DNA of 19,047 nt, from the NCBI GenBank assembly GCA_002387735.1, contig DGKJ01000070.1, forward strand, positions 1 to 19,047. Reading direction: 5' to 3'. Both the position numbers and the translations under genes were made by a program. Shown here in pieces: positions 1 to 7,257 of this stretch (the first letter of the stretch is position 1; each line of letters starts with the position of its first letter). Origin of the DNA: Bacteriovoracaceae bacterium UBA4573 (lineage in GTDB: Bacteria > Bdellovibrionota > UBA1018 > UBA923). The notes under the pieces were generated by a model. The model did not search any database. It saw only the letters and a list, made by a program, of their open reading frames with translations, and was not told the origin of the DNA.

Positions 1-1
1 G

Positions 2-649
2 AGACACTTTTCGACTGAGACGCCACGCACAGAATCAGATTCTGATAGTCCCATATCTGATTACGGTACGAGTAAACGCGAAGGCGAAGAGCGATTGCGT
101 CGGCATTCTGCGGGAAAGTACAATATCACAGTGGTTCGCCCTCCTGCAGTTTATGGCCCTAGGGATCGCGGTATTTTTGAATTTGTAAAACTTGTAAAGA
201 GCGGAATTTTACCAAAATTTCCCGCACGAACCAAAAGTCGTGAAAAATATGTGAGTCTCATCCATGTTGAAGATTTGGTGAATGGCATTTTAAACGCGGG
301 GATCAACGAGCGCCAAGAAGCTGACGAACTTTTTTACCTTAGCGGCGACGGAATTCATTCTTGGACCGAAATATTCGAATCGATGGCCAAAGGACTTGGG
401 ACCAATCCAATTCGAGTGCGTTTGCCGAAACCGCTATTGGTGGGTTTGGCAGGGATTTACACCGGATTAGGGGCCTTAACTGGCAAACAGTTTCCTCTCA
501 CCTTAGACAAGCTCAAAGAGTTGGAGCCCGATTATTGGACTTGTTCCAATGAACGCGCAAAAAAGATAATTGGATTTGTTCCGCGCTACGACCTAAAAAC
601 CGGAATTCAACATACGATCGAATGGTACAAGCAAAACAGCTGGCTTTAA
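2..649 (+). CDS. NAD-dependent epimerase/dehydratase, extended SDR family (3' part)
   Basis: Only the C-terminal part is present; the reading frame is open to the left edge and ends in TAA. The first visible residues contain the SDR catalytic Tyr-x3-Lys motif (YGTSK, residues 21 and 25 of the visible part), followed by the typical 'VVRPPAVYGPRD' strand and loop and a later 'VSLIHVEDLVNGI' segment, both hallmarks of extended SDRs that act on nucleotide sugars or related substrates. The Rossmann NAD-binding N-terminus lies outside the window. About 215 residues are visible, so roughly 100 or more are missing. Substrate cannot be told from this part. A TTG at 95 could be mistaken for a start, but the frame with the catalytic motif begins upstream of it. 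The 3' end overlaps the next gene by 28 nt. Confidence 0.85.
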   Translation, partial: RHFSTETPRTESDSDSPISDYGTSKREGEERLRRHSAGKYNITVVRPPAVYGPRDRGIFEFVKLVKSGILPKFPARTKSREKYVSLIHVEDLVNGILNAGINERQEADELFYLSGDGIHSWTEIFESMAKGLGTNPIRVRLPKPLLVGLAGIYTGLGALTGKQFPLTLDKLKELEPDYWTCSNERAKKIIGFVPRYDLKTGIQHTIEWYKQNSWL

Positions 650-1992
650 TTTGTTTTTTGGTTGGCGGTATATTTGTCGGAGGTTGTTCGACGAATCGTA
701 CTTTGGTCACTGATACAAATACCAATTATTCTGAAGTTTTTTCGAATTGGCCGCTACACATTGAAACTTTACCGAACGGGTTGCGAATTTTATTCGTAAG
801 AGATGTTGAGTCGCCGGTGGTTAGTTATGGCACTTGGTTTGCGGTGGGGTCTTCCTTGGAAAAAAAGGGCTCCACAGGTCTCGCACATCTTTTTGAACAC
901 CTAATGTTCAAAGGAACCAAGCAATTCCCGAACAAACCTTTTTTTCGACTAGTTGAAGCCCGCGGGGGCGTCGTGAATGCTTTCACTCAAAGAGACGCAA
1001 CCGTTTACTATCAAGTAATTCCTCCGCATTTACTAAAAAAAGTTATTCAGTTGGAGGCCGATCGACTGAATAACCTTCGCATCACTACCAAGGAACTCGC
1101 TGCAGAAAAAAAGGTAGTCTTTCAAGAGCGACAGCTACGAGTAGAAAGTAACGTCATGGCTCAGGCGTTCGAAAAACTCAACGAGCGACTGTTTTTAGGT
1201 CATCCTTATGGCCGGCCGGTCATCGGTTATAAAGAAGACCTTGAAAACGCCACGATCCAGGACTGCCTGCAGTTTTTTGAACAACACTATCTACCCGAAA
1301 ATGCATTGGTCGTCGTAGCTGGAAATTTTGACTTCAAGCAAACCAGAAAGTGGATACGTGATTTCTATCTTTCGAAATCAAATTCGAAAATAAAAAAATT
1401 CGCCAAAGCAGTGGTCCCACCCGCGCCTCAGTTGGAAAAATCTGAAGCCGTGACTGTGCGTCACGAAGTGGCATCCGATTCTCTTCTAATTGGGTATCCA
1501 TTACCGTCGATGTATCACGATGATGCTGAGGCCCTGTCGATGGCAGCCTGGTATTTATTTGGTATGGCCTCCAGTCCGATGGTGGACCGAATGGTGAGAA
1601 AAACCCAAGTCGCCACATCTGTGAATGGTTCGGCATCCTTCGAAAAACACGGAGGCGCCTTTCTAGTGAATGTCGATCTACGCAATGGAATATCTGGGGA
1701 ACAAGGACTTAATTTACTGGACCAAGTGTTGAACGATTCCATGGAAGACGGAATTTCAAACGAAGCGTTGCAAAATATGAAAAGAAAAATGCTTTATAGT
1801 CTTTTCAATGAAGGCAAAAGCGTGGTCGGCGTGGCTGATTGGTTTGGGTCAGGTCTGTTTTACTGGAACGACCCCGGTCGCATGCGTGCGGTGTTTGAAA
1901 AATATCAAGATATGACCGGTGAAAGCCTCGAACGCGTAATTCGCAAATATTTACTGGGCGCCAAAAGAGTTGTCGTGAAGGTTACTCGATGA
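622..1992 (+). CDS. M16 family zinc peptidase, lipoprotein (zinc-bearing subunit)
   Basis: The 456-residue product starts with a lipoprotein signal peptide ending in a lipobox (FVGGC, Cys22), so it should be anchored to a membrane on the periplasmic side. The M16 inverted zinc motif HxxEH is complete (His89, Glu92, His93), with the third ligand Glu169 exactly 76 residues after His93 and the family segment 'NAFTQRDATVYY' between them. In the C-terminal M16 domain the usual Arg/Tyr substrate-binding pair is lost: the Arg of the SRL motif is Pro319 and the Tyr of the YSV motif is Thr332. The next gene shows the opposite pattern, so the two probably form a heterodimer like the two-gene M16B proteases. 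The ATG at 622 lies inside the end of the epimerase gene; the overlap is accepted because the signal peptide begins there. The stop overlaps the next start as ATGA. Function in the cell (periplasmic peptide or signal peptide degradation) is inference. Confidence 0.9.
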   Translation: MVQAKQLALICFLVGGIFVGGCSTNRTLVTDTNTNYSEVFSNWPLHIETLPNGLRILFVRDVESPVVSYGTWFAVGSSLEKKGSTGLAHLFEHLMFKGTKQFPNKPFFRLVEARGGVVNAFTQRDATVYYQVIPPHLLKKVIQLEADRLNNLRITTKELAAEKKVVFQERQLRVESNVMAQAFEKLNERLFLGHPYGRPVIGYKEDLENATIQDCLQFFEQHYLPENALVVVAGNFDFKQTRKWIRDFYLSKSNSKIKKFAKAVVPPAPQLEKSEAVTVRHEVASDSLLIGYPLPSMYHDDAEALSMAAWYLFGMASSPMVDRMVRKTQVATSVNGSASFEKHGGAFLVNVDLRNGISGEQGLNLLDQVLNDSMEDGISNEALQNMKRKMLYSLFNEGKSVVGVADWFGSGLFYWNDPGRMRAVFEKYQDMTGESLERVIRKYLLGAKRVVVKVTR

Positions 1993-3434
1993 TGCTCGCG
2001 AGAGATCGAATAATTAGCGTTATAGTTTTTCTAATCTTAATCGCCGCTTCGTTCGGCAAAGAGGGTAGCGCTTTTGCTTCGATCGTGCCTAAACACTTTG
2101 TAGTTAAAACCAACAACGGAATCGAAATAACAGTTTTTCCCATCGCCAAGGTTCCAATTTTCGACGTTGAACTTTTTTTTCAAAACGGGGCCAATACGGA
2201 ACCCTTGGGGCGATCGGGTGCTTCAAGTCTTATGGCGTCGCTTTTGAATCGCGGAACACCGTCGCGCACGGAAACCGTATCGATGAAGTTACTCGATCAG
2301 TTGGCAGGAAGTTCACATTTTGGACTAGATGTCGACGAGTTCATGGTAAATGCTTTTGGATTAGATTCAGAATTTGAAAAAATATTACACTATTCGATTG
2401 AAAATTTAACCTCGGCCACGTTTGACGAACGTGTCTTTCACCGCGTTCGAAAAAATGCACTCGAATCGTTGAGTCAGATTGCGGATTCTCCGGCCAGTCT
2501 TGCGAGCTACGCCGCAGATCTGATCGCGACCAACGGCACAACCTACGCCAGGCCGATTGCCGGCGGATGGTCGGACCTTCAAAGAATCACGCGGCAGGAT
2601 TTGTTAGAGGCCCACCGGCGGTTACTGCGTCCAGACCGCATGAAAGCACTCTTAATTGCGGGCAGGTCTGAAACTGATCCGTTCTTACAAAGTGCTTTAA
2701 AGTTACTGAAAGTAGAACTTGAAAAATTACCTTGTTACGAATGCGGAAAACAACTGAAGCCAGTCGTAAGTGCGAAATGGAAACCACTTGATATTCCAGA
2801 AGGAACTTTAGTGCTGGTGGATAAAAAAGGATTTTCAGAAAGTCACGTGCGCCTGATCGCCCGAGGCCCGAAGCGAAAGGTCCCCGAGTATCACGATCTG
2901 TTGGTAGCCGAAAACATTTTGGGCGGTACATTTGGTTCGCGATTGACCACGTTGTTACGCGAAAAACTAAATTTAACGTATTCCGTAGATGTAAATTTCG
3001 AATTTGGTCGTGAACTAGGAGTTTTTGAAATAGCAACTTCGACCCGCAACGAACGCCTTTTAGAACTTCTCAATGTATTAGAAGGGGAATTGCGTGGCTT
3101 TGTTAATGACGGAGTTAAAAAGACCGAAGTCGAGTCCGCTAAAGAGTATTTATTAGGATCTTTTCCAATTGGGCTGCAAAATTCTTTTTTAGTTGCTCAA
3201 AGGTACTTTCGATTACTTCTAGAGGGGCTTTCGCCAAAATTTCTAGACGAGTATCCCGAGCATATTCGAGCTGTTTCACAGGAAAGCGTTAACGCTGCAA
3301 TTCGAAAATACTTTTCGTATGATCGATTTATTTCGGTAGTGGTATGTGATGCGGAACGCACTAAAGAATCACTGAAGGGTCGAAAGAGTCCTGTCAAAGT
3401 AGTTTCCGCCAAACAAGTAATTGAAACCTACTAA
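1989..3434 (+). CDS. M16 family peptidase-like protein, non-catalytic partner subunit
   Basis: This 481-residue protein has a Sec signal peptide (hydrophobic stretch about residues 9-20, likely cleavage after SAFA, residue 30). It is colinear with the preceding M16 protein, but the HxxEH motif is replaced: the aligned residues are Ser80, Ala83 and Ser84, so it cannot bind zinc in the usual way. The C-terminal domain keeps the canonical 'GGTFGSRL...LREKLNLTYSV' block with the Arg/Tyr pair (Arg318, Tyr331) that the upstream protein lacks. In known two-subunit M16 enzymes (mitochondrial processing peptidase, bacterial M16B pairs) zinc and substrate-binding functions are divided in this way. The ATGA overlap with the upstream stop implies coupled translation and balanced amounts; a second ATG at 1992 is an equally possible start. 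It ends 16 nt before a convergent gene. Confidence 0.88.
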   Translation: MMLARDRIISVIVFLILIAASFGKEGSAFASIVPKHFVVKTNNGIEITVFPIAKVPIFDVELFFQNGANTEPLGRSGASSLMASLLNRGTPSRTETVSMKLLDQLAGSSHFGLDVDEFMVNAFGLDSEFEKILHYSIENLTSATFDERVFHRVRKNALESLSQIADSPASLASYAADLIATNGTTYARPIAGGWSDLQRITRQDLLEAHRRLLRPDRMKALLIAGRSETDPFLQSALKLLKVELEKLPCYECGKQLKPVVSAKWKPLDIPEGTLVLVDKKGFSESHVRLIARGPKRKVPEYHDLLVAENILGGTFGSRLTTLLREKLNLTYSVDVNFEFGRELGVFEIATSTRNERLLELLNVLEGELRGFVNDGVKKTEVESAKEYLLGSFPIGLQNSFLVAQRYFRLLLEGLSPKFLDEYPEHIRAVSQESVNAAIRKYFSYDRFISVVVCDAERTKESLKGRKSPVKVVSAKQVIETY

Positions 3435-3450
3435 CGGAGAACTCGAATTA

Positions 3451-4251
3451 TTAGGGTTCGATCAGCACCAATTCGCTATTGGTAAGAAGGTGAATTCCTT
3501 CGATCTTTTCTGAAACTTTAGAAACGTTCCTTCTTAGCGATTCAATTGTGCCGGAGTGGATTGGCGCTTGGCCCAGTCGTAGGTCGTATACTATTCTTCC
3601 CCTGCGTTGGGGCCCGCTAGGTGTTACCCCGAACAAGTGCATTGCGGAGGTCATAAATCTCGATGAACGCTCTAAAACTTTTTTTAGTCCTCGGTTTTTT
3701 TTGAGGCCGTGTTGAGCGCCTGATAGTTTTAGGGACTCATTCATCCAGGCGTCATATTCTGAGAGCTCGATTACGCGCAGAAACGCCCGACGGAGATAAA
3801 AGCTTTTATGTTTTTGCTTAACATTGGTCTTTAACAAGGTTTTCAAAGAAAAATTTGCAATAGGAAGGCCGTATGAATTTACAATGACTCCGTCAAAACC
3901 TGGTACGGGACGTTCGTGTAGACTCGGAATAAATACGACACGCTCACCTCGACTTCTAAAAACTATCCGAGCATAGGCCGCGGCAGAGTCCAGCTCATGC
4001 AGCGTAAACCCCGAAAAATTTTTACTCATGGTAAGCTTACGCAACTCTACCACGGAGGTTAAACCCTTTGGCACTGCTGAATCGAGCATGAAGAAACCCG
4101 GAGCGTCGTTGAACTCTCGAAATTGAATATCTTCAACTTTAAGAATTTCCGCACAAGCAATGTCTCTGATTCGCGCGCGCAAAGAGTCTGTGTCGGCAAA
4201 GGCCGAAAGCGTCGCAATGAAAGAAAAAAATAAAGAAAAGAAATAAACCAA
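3451..4251 (-). CDS. Exported protein of unknown function
   Basis: I do not recognise this protein. With a TTG start at 4251 it has 266 residues: a hydrophobic signal peptide (cleavage likely after 'LSAFA', residue 19), then a soluble, mixed alpha/beta-looking sequence rich in Lys and Arg in its last 120 residues, with no transmembrane segment. The frame stays open up to 4386, but an upstream start there would overlap the bactofilin gene and put a basic non-signal stretch before the hydrophobic segment. In the interval after the bactofilin stop, TTG 4251 is the only standard start codon in frame, and it is preceded by an SD-like GGTGAG six bases away. The signal peptide lacks the usual positive charge, so the start remains uncertain. 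It is the last gene of a minus-strand group and converges on the M16 pair. A possible own promoter lies at 4294-4322. Confidence 0.65.
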   Translation of the reverse strand: MVYFFSLFFSFIATLSAFADTDSLRARIRDIACAEILKVEDIQFREFNDAPGFFMLDSAVPKGLTSVVELRKLTMSKNFSGFTLHELDSAAAYARIVFRSRGERVVFIPSLHERPVPGFDGVIVNSYGLPIANFSLKTLLKTNVKQKHKSFYLRRAFLRVIELSEYDAWMNESLKLSGAQHGLKKNRGLKKVLERSSRFMTSAMHLFGVTPSGPQRRGRIVYDLRLGQAPIHSGTIESLRRNVSKVSEKIEGIHLLTNSELVLIEP

Positions 4252-4293
4252 GAACCCCTCACCCCAAAAACAAACTAAATACCCGCGGGCTGA

Positions 4294-4322
4294 GGTGTAG
4301 AGGAATCGACTGCGCGTGTCAA
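4294..4322 (-). promoter_or_regulatory. Possible sigma-70 promoter for the exported protein gene
   Basis: On the minus strand a perfect -35 hexamer TTGACA (4322-4317) is followed after 17 bases by TACACC (4299-4294), a moderate -10 match. It overlaps the end of the bactofilin gene, and transcription would begin near 4287, inside a perfect 8-base palindrome CCCGCGGG (4282-4289), about 36 bases before the proposed TTG start. The -35 match is strong, the -10 match weak. Confidence 0.35.
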
Positions 4323-4330
4323 TGATGTGT

Positions 4331-4669
4331 TTATTGGGTGATCGTTTCGCATGTGCCTTCAAAAAAGGCACCGAAGCCGATGGCAATGCTTGGGGCTCGA
4401 AGTTTACCGATCACTCGACCAGTTTCAGTAAGCACGATTCGGGAGCTCGCTTCTACTTCTCCACGAATAAAACCATCGATTATCACAACGTCGCCGTTAA
4501 CTCGGCCTTCCACCACGCCGGTTTCGCCTAAAACGATTTCGCTGCCGGGTTGCCCAACTATGTTGCCCGAAATCGATCCATCAAACCTGGTAAAACCCGA
4601 AAACGTCACGGTACCTTCGAGTTTGGTGTCCGTAGTGATCAGGTTCGTTTTGTCGATCTCATTGGCCAT
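4331..4669 (-). CDS. Bactofilin (polymer-forming cytoskeletal protein)
   Basis: The 112-residue product is a compact bactofilin: short polar N-terminus, then a run of short beta strands with regularly spaced Gly and Val/Ile ('G.I.G.I.G..G..V.GE.G.VEG.V.GDV.I.G...GEV') as expected for the right-handed beta-helix that self-assembles into nucleotide-independent filaments. Length is typical of the single-domain family. Bactofilins are cytoplasmic scaffolds, usually membrane-bound, that locate cell-wall enzymes, chromosome-partition proteins or motility proteins. Here the ATG follows directly on the TAA of the upstream membrane-protein gene (TAAATG, zero spacing), so the two are translationally coupled and probably act together. 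No M23 peptidase, a common bactofilin neighbour, is present. Confidence 0.92.
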   Translation of the reverse strand: MANEIDKTNLITTDTKLEGTVTFSGFTRFDGSISGNIVGQPGSEIVLGETGVVEGRVNGDVVIIDGFIRGEVEASSRIVLTETGRVIGKLRAPSIAIGFGAFFEGTCETITQ

Positions 4670-5395
4670 TTAGTTGGAAACCTCGTGCATTGTATTGATG
4701 AGCAACTCACCTGATCGCGAAAAAATTAAGATTTGAAAATTTTTGGCTCGTTCTGCAGAAAACTGCGCGTTGACCAACCTGAATCGTGCCACTTGGAAAG
4801 TTTCACCTTTTTCGAAATCGATCAAATAGGGTCCCGAGTTTCTAAAAATATTTGGGTAACCTAATAGTGAGCTGTCGTTTCGTGCAAGCACGACAATATA
4901 ACCTTTTTGTACGATCTCCGCTGAACCGGCATTGTGTAATTCAAATGTTAGCGTGAGAGGCGATTTTCCGTCGCCGGGGGAATATTTGAAGTTAGCAATT
5001 TTAACGAACGGTCCACTTTGTGTCTTGTCGGTCACAATCGGCGAGAAGAGCCCCAGGGCAGGATTTTTGCTGTCCAATTCTTTTGGTGCATTTTGGAGCG
5101 CCTGGGCATTTTGTAGGCGAGATTTCGATAATTCGATTTCGTCACGCAAAGCCCGAATAAGCTCTTCAGGAGAGTTCGTTGGGCCGATTATGGAATCACT
5201 TTGGTCGTCGTGAGAAGGAACCGATATTTTTGTTGGTCCACGTAGGTAAAGTTTGATCAGCAAAATAGTTGCGCCGATAAAAAACAACGATGCGAAACTG
5301 CCTAGCACCAAAGTACGGTAGAGAGTTCGCGTACTTAGCGAGATGCTTCGAGGGGAGTGTTGGTCTTTGTAAATGACCAGGCGCAGATCGGACAT
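4670..5395 (-). CDS. Single-span inner-membrane protein paired with bactofilin
   Basis: This 241-residue protein has a short basic cytoplasmic N-terminus (about 28 residues), one transmembrane helix (about residues 29-51), a helical, possibly coiled-coil stretch around 75-100 and a beta-rich C-terminal domain (about 125-238) that should lie in the periplasm. This layout resembles the DUF6776-type membrane proteins that stand next to bactofilin genes in other proteobacteria; that resemblance is from memory of architecture, not from an alignment. The gene lies immediately upstream of the bactofilin with no spacing, so it probably anchors or reads out the bactofilin polymer across the membrane. 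The ATG at 5395 has no Shine-Dalgarno sequence, and a promoter-like element lies directly upstream, so the mRNA may be leaderless. Confidence 0.7.
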   Translation of the reverse strand: MSDLRLVIYKDQHSPRSISLSTRTLYRTLVLGSFASLFFIGATILLIKLYLRGPTKISVPSHDDQSDSIIGPTNSPEELIRALRDEIELSKSRLQNAQALQNAPKELDSKNPALGLFSPIVTDKTQSGPFVKIANFKYSPGDGKSPLTLTFELHNAGSAEIVQKGYIVVLARNDSSLLGYPNIFRNSGPYLIDFEKGETFQVARFRLVNAQFSAERAKNFQILIFSRSGELLINTMHEVSN

Positions 5396-5402
5396 ATTGA
5401 AA

Positions 5403-5431
5403 ATTCAACAATGTCGCGGGTTTGATGTCAA
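5403..5431 (-). promoter_or_regulatory. Promoter for the membrane protein-bactofilin operon
   Basis: On the minus strand a perfect -35 hexamer TTGACA (5431-5426) is followed after 17 bases by TTGAAT (5408-5403), four of six matches to TATAAT. The start point would fall at about 5395-5397, that is at the ATG itself. The element sits in the short divergent region (5396-5460) between the bactofilin operon and the AglZ/FrzS-like gene. Confidence 0.5.
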
Positions 5432-5460
5432 CTTTTCTGTGTTTTTATCCGAACTCTATC

Positions 5461-7239
5461 ATGATGAGGTTTCTATTAATTGACACAGATTCGACCTTCA
5501 GTTCGATGCTAGAGCAAATGCTCCGGTCTCGTGGTGTGGATTGCGCCAGCTTTGCTAACGCGAAGATGGGTTATGAAGCCCTGAAACATGAAGGCAAGGC
5601 AGTTTCTTTGGTGATTCTCTCGAAGGAGCAAACCGAAGAGAACGACGGACTCGCGATTTTAGAGGCGATCCGAAAAGAATACCATATTCGAAACACACCA
5701 GTGATTCTGCTCTCTTCGATCTGGGGAAAGGCAGAGTTTGCGAAGCACCAAAAAAGCGAAAGCGGCGCAAACGGGTACTTCAATAAGTCCACCCCTGTCA
5801 CAGAATTTGAGTCTGTTATCGAGTCGGTTTTAGGCGGTAAGTTCATAGCTCGAAAGCCAGTGGCACCGGCGGCTCCCCAGAAAGATGCGGGCGCGCCACC
5901 TCCTTCACCGATACCCGAGCCAGGATCAATTTCGAGTATTACGTTAGAGGTATCAAATAGTGGTGCAGAACCTGAGAGTTCAGACTCGCCCGTTCAGTTA
6001 TTCGAGGCCAAGGAGGTTCTTGGCGGAGCTCCAGTAGATAAAATTTCGATCGATTTTGGGCCGGCAGTGGAAGGTGGGGCTTCCAGTGTTGCTCAAGGGG
6101 CAGCCGTTCCCCCGAGTCCGCCCGAGGCAACGGTGGTACCAGATTTGTCGTCGGTTAGCGTTACGATGGCCGCACCACAACTCGAAAAACTAGTGGCCCA
6201 AAGTGAAGCAGCCAAAAAATCAGTTGAGCCGGAACCTATTACTATAGCGCCAACCTCGGAACCCGTTGCTCTGCAACAACTAACGGGTGTCACGAACATG
6301 GCGTCCGATATTAAGCTGGAAACAACGCAGCTTCCAACACCTCCGTCGACGCCAGAACTAGTCGAGGCACCCGACACAAAGTTAAGTGATGAAGACGTTG
6401 CTAAAGAACTTCCGTATTTATTTTCTGAAAATACCACTACCGCACCGCCTTCGAATTTGACGCGTCTAACGAGCATGGGGGCAAAACGTCCTGCTTATGA
6501 CGTAAAAATCAGTCTCCCGGGTTCAGAGTTTTCTGCGGGAGGGGTGGGGCCTGCGGCGAGCGGATTAGAAGCCGCGCCCGATGACGTGGAAACCCTAAAA
6601 CGCTACCTCGCCATGCGAGAGCAAGACGTTTCAGTTCTCACCGTTCAATTAACTTACGCCAAAGAAGAGTTAGCAAAGTCTCAAAATCAAATTCAAGAAA
6701 TGGCGCTTCAGAATGAAGACCTATTTCACCAGTTAGACGACCTAAAAAGAAAGTATACTGAGCTTCAAGCCGAACAAGTTCACAAAGGAGCGTCTGTACG
6801 AGGCGAACTCGATGCAGCGCTTTTGGAAATAAAGGAAAAGTCTGATCGCTTGAAGTTGTTGGAATCAAAATTAGGAGATTCCGCAAAACAATACGATCGA
6901 CTGAAAGATCGGGTGCGGGTCGATATTCGAAAGATTAGAGCGCGAGAAAAAGAACTAGAAAGTAAATTGGAAATTCTCAGAAAAGATTCTGAAACGTTAA
7001 TTGCCAGTCGAGAAAACAAGATTTTAGATCTAAAGCGAAAAGTCGATCTATTGGAATTCAATTACGATGTTCTACAAGATAAAAATGCCATCGAACGCGG
7101 CAATGTGCAGAAGGCAAACGAAAAAATTGAGCGCGTACTGAAAGTGCTACGGCTTGCATTAGGCATGATCGAAAGTGACGATTTGACCGGTGAAACTGGG
7201 GCTTCAGAGCAAAAGGACAAGGACGTACAAGTTTCCTAA
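5461..7239 (+). CDS. AglZ/FrzS-like protein: pseudo-receiver plus coiled coil
   Basis: The product has about 592 residues in three parts: an N-terminal response-regulator receiver fold (1-125), a long Pro/Ala/Glu/Ser-rich flexible linker (about 130-370), and a charged coiled coil (about 374-570) with a short polar tail. In the receiver the acidic pocket (Asp8, Asp10), the switch Ser (85/86) and Lys109 are kept, but the phospho-acceptor position carries Ser54/Lys55 instead of Asp, so it should not be phosphorylated. This layout is that of AglZ and FrzS, myxobacterial polarity and gliding proteins, and the coil onset 'LKRYLAMREQDVSVLTVQL' looks AglZ-like. It probably acts as a cytoplasmic scaffold at a cell pole. 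Start choice: ATG 5461 or 5464 places the first beta strand at the N-terminus; TTG 5422 and ATG 5425 are in frame and possible. None has a clear SD. The cyclase gene follows after 18 nt. Confidence 0.75.
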   Translation: MMRFLLIDTDSTFSSMLEQMLRSRGVDCASFANAKMGYEALKHEGKAVSLVILSKEQTEENDGLAILEAIRKEYHIRNTPVILLSSIWGKAEFAKHQKSESGANGYFNKSTPVTEFESVIESVLGGKFIARKPVAPAAPQKDAGAPPPSPIPEPGSISSITLEVSNSGAEPESSDSPVQLFEAKEVLGGAPVDKISIDFGPAVEGGASSVAQGAAVPPSPPEATVVPDLSSVSVTMAAPQLEKLVAQSEAAKKSVEPEPITIAPTSEPVALQQLTGVTNMASDIKLETTQLPTPPSTPELVEAPDTKLSDEDVAKELPYLFSENTTTAPPSNLTRLTSMGAKRPAYDVKISLPGSEFSAGGVGPAASGLEAAPDDVETLKRYLAMREQDVSVLTVQLTYAKEELAKSQNQIQEMALQNEDLFHQLDDLKRKYTELQAEQVHKGASVRGELDAALLEIKEKSDRLKLLESKLGDSAKQYDRLKDRVRVDIRKIRAREKELESKLEILRKDSETLIASRENKILDLKRKVDLLEFNYDVLQDKNAIERGNVQKANEKIERVLKVLRLALGMIESDDLTGETGASEQKDKDVQVS

Positions 7240-7257
7240 GTAATATAAGGGCGTACG

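Noticed and set aside
3443..3461. Inverted repeat TCGAA...TTCGA at the convergent junction of the M16 and exported-protein genes, as a terminator
   Set aside because: Stem of only 5 bases with low GC, no T-run on either side, and it overlaps the stop codon of the minus-strand gene.
3850..3930. Nuclease-like reading (PD-(D/E)xK type) of the 'FDGVIVNSYGLPIANFSLKT' segment in the exported unknown protein
   Set aside because: The key acidic residues after the first Asp are absent (Asn, Ser in their place), so there is no active-site evidence.
4338..4673. 111-codon open frame antisense to the bactofilin gene
   Set aside because: It mirrors the bactofilin gene, whose protein is a clear family member; the antisense product has low-complexity Ser/Pro/Thr character.
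6093..6476. 127-codon minus-strand frame inside the linker of the AglZ/FrzS-like gene
   Set aside because: Ser/Val/Gly-rich product typical of the reverse of a Pro/Ala/Glu-rich linker; no SD or promoter.
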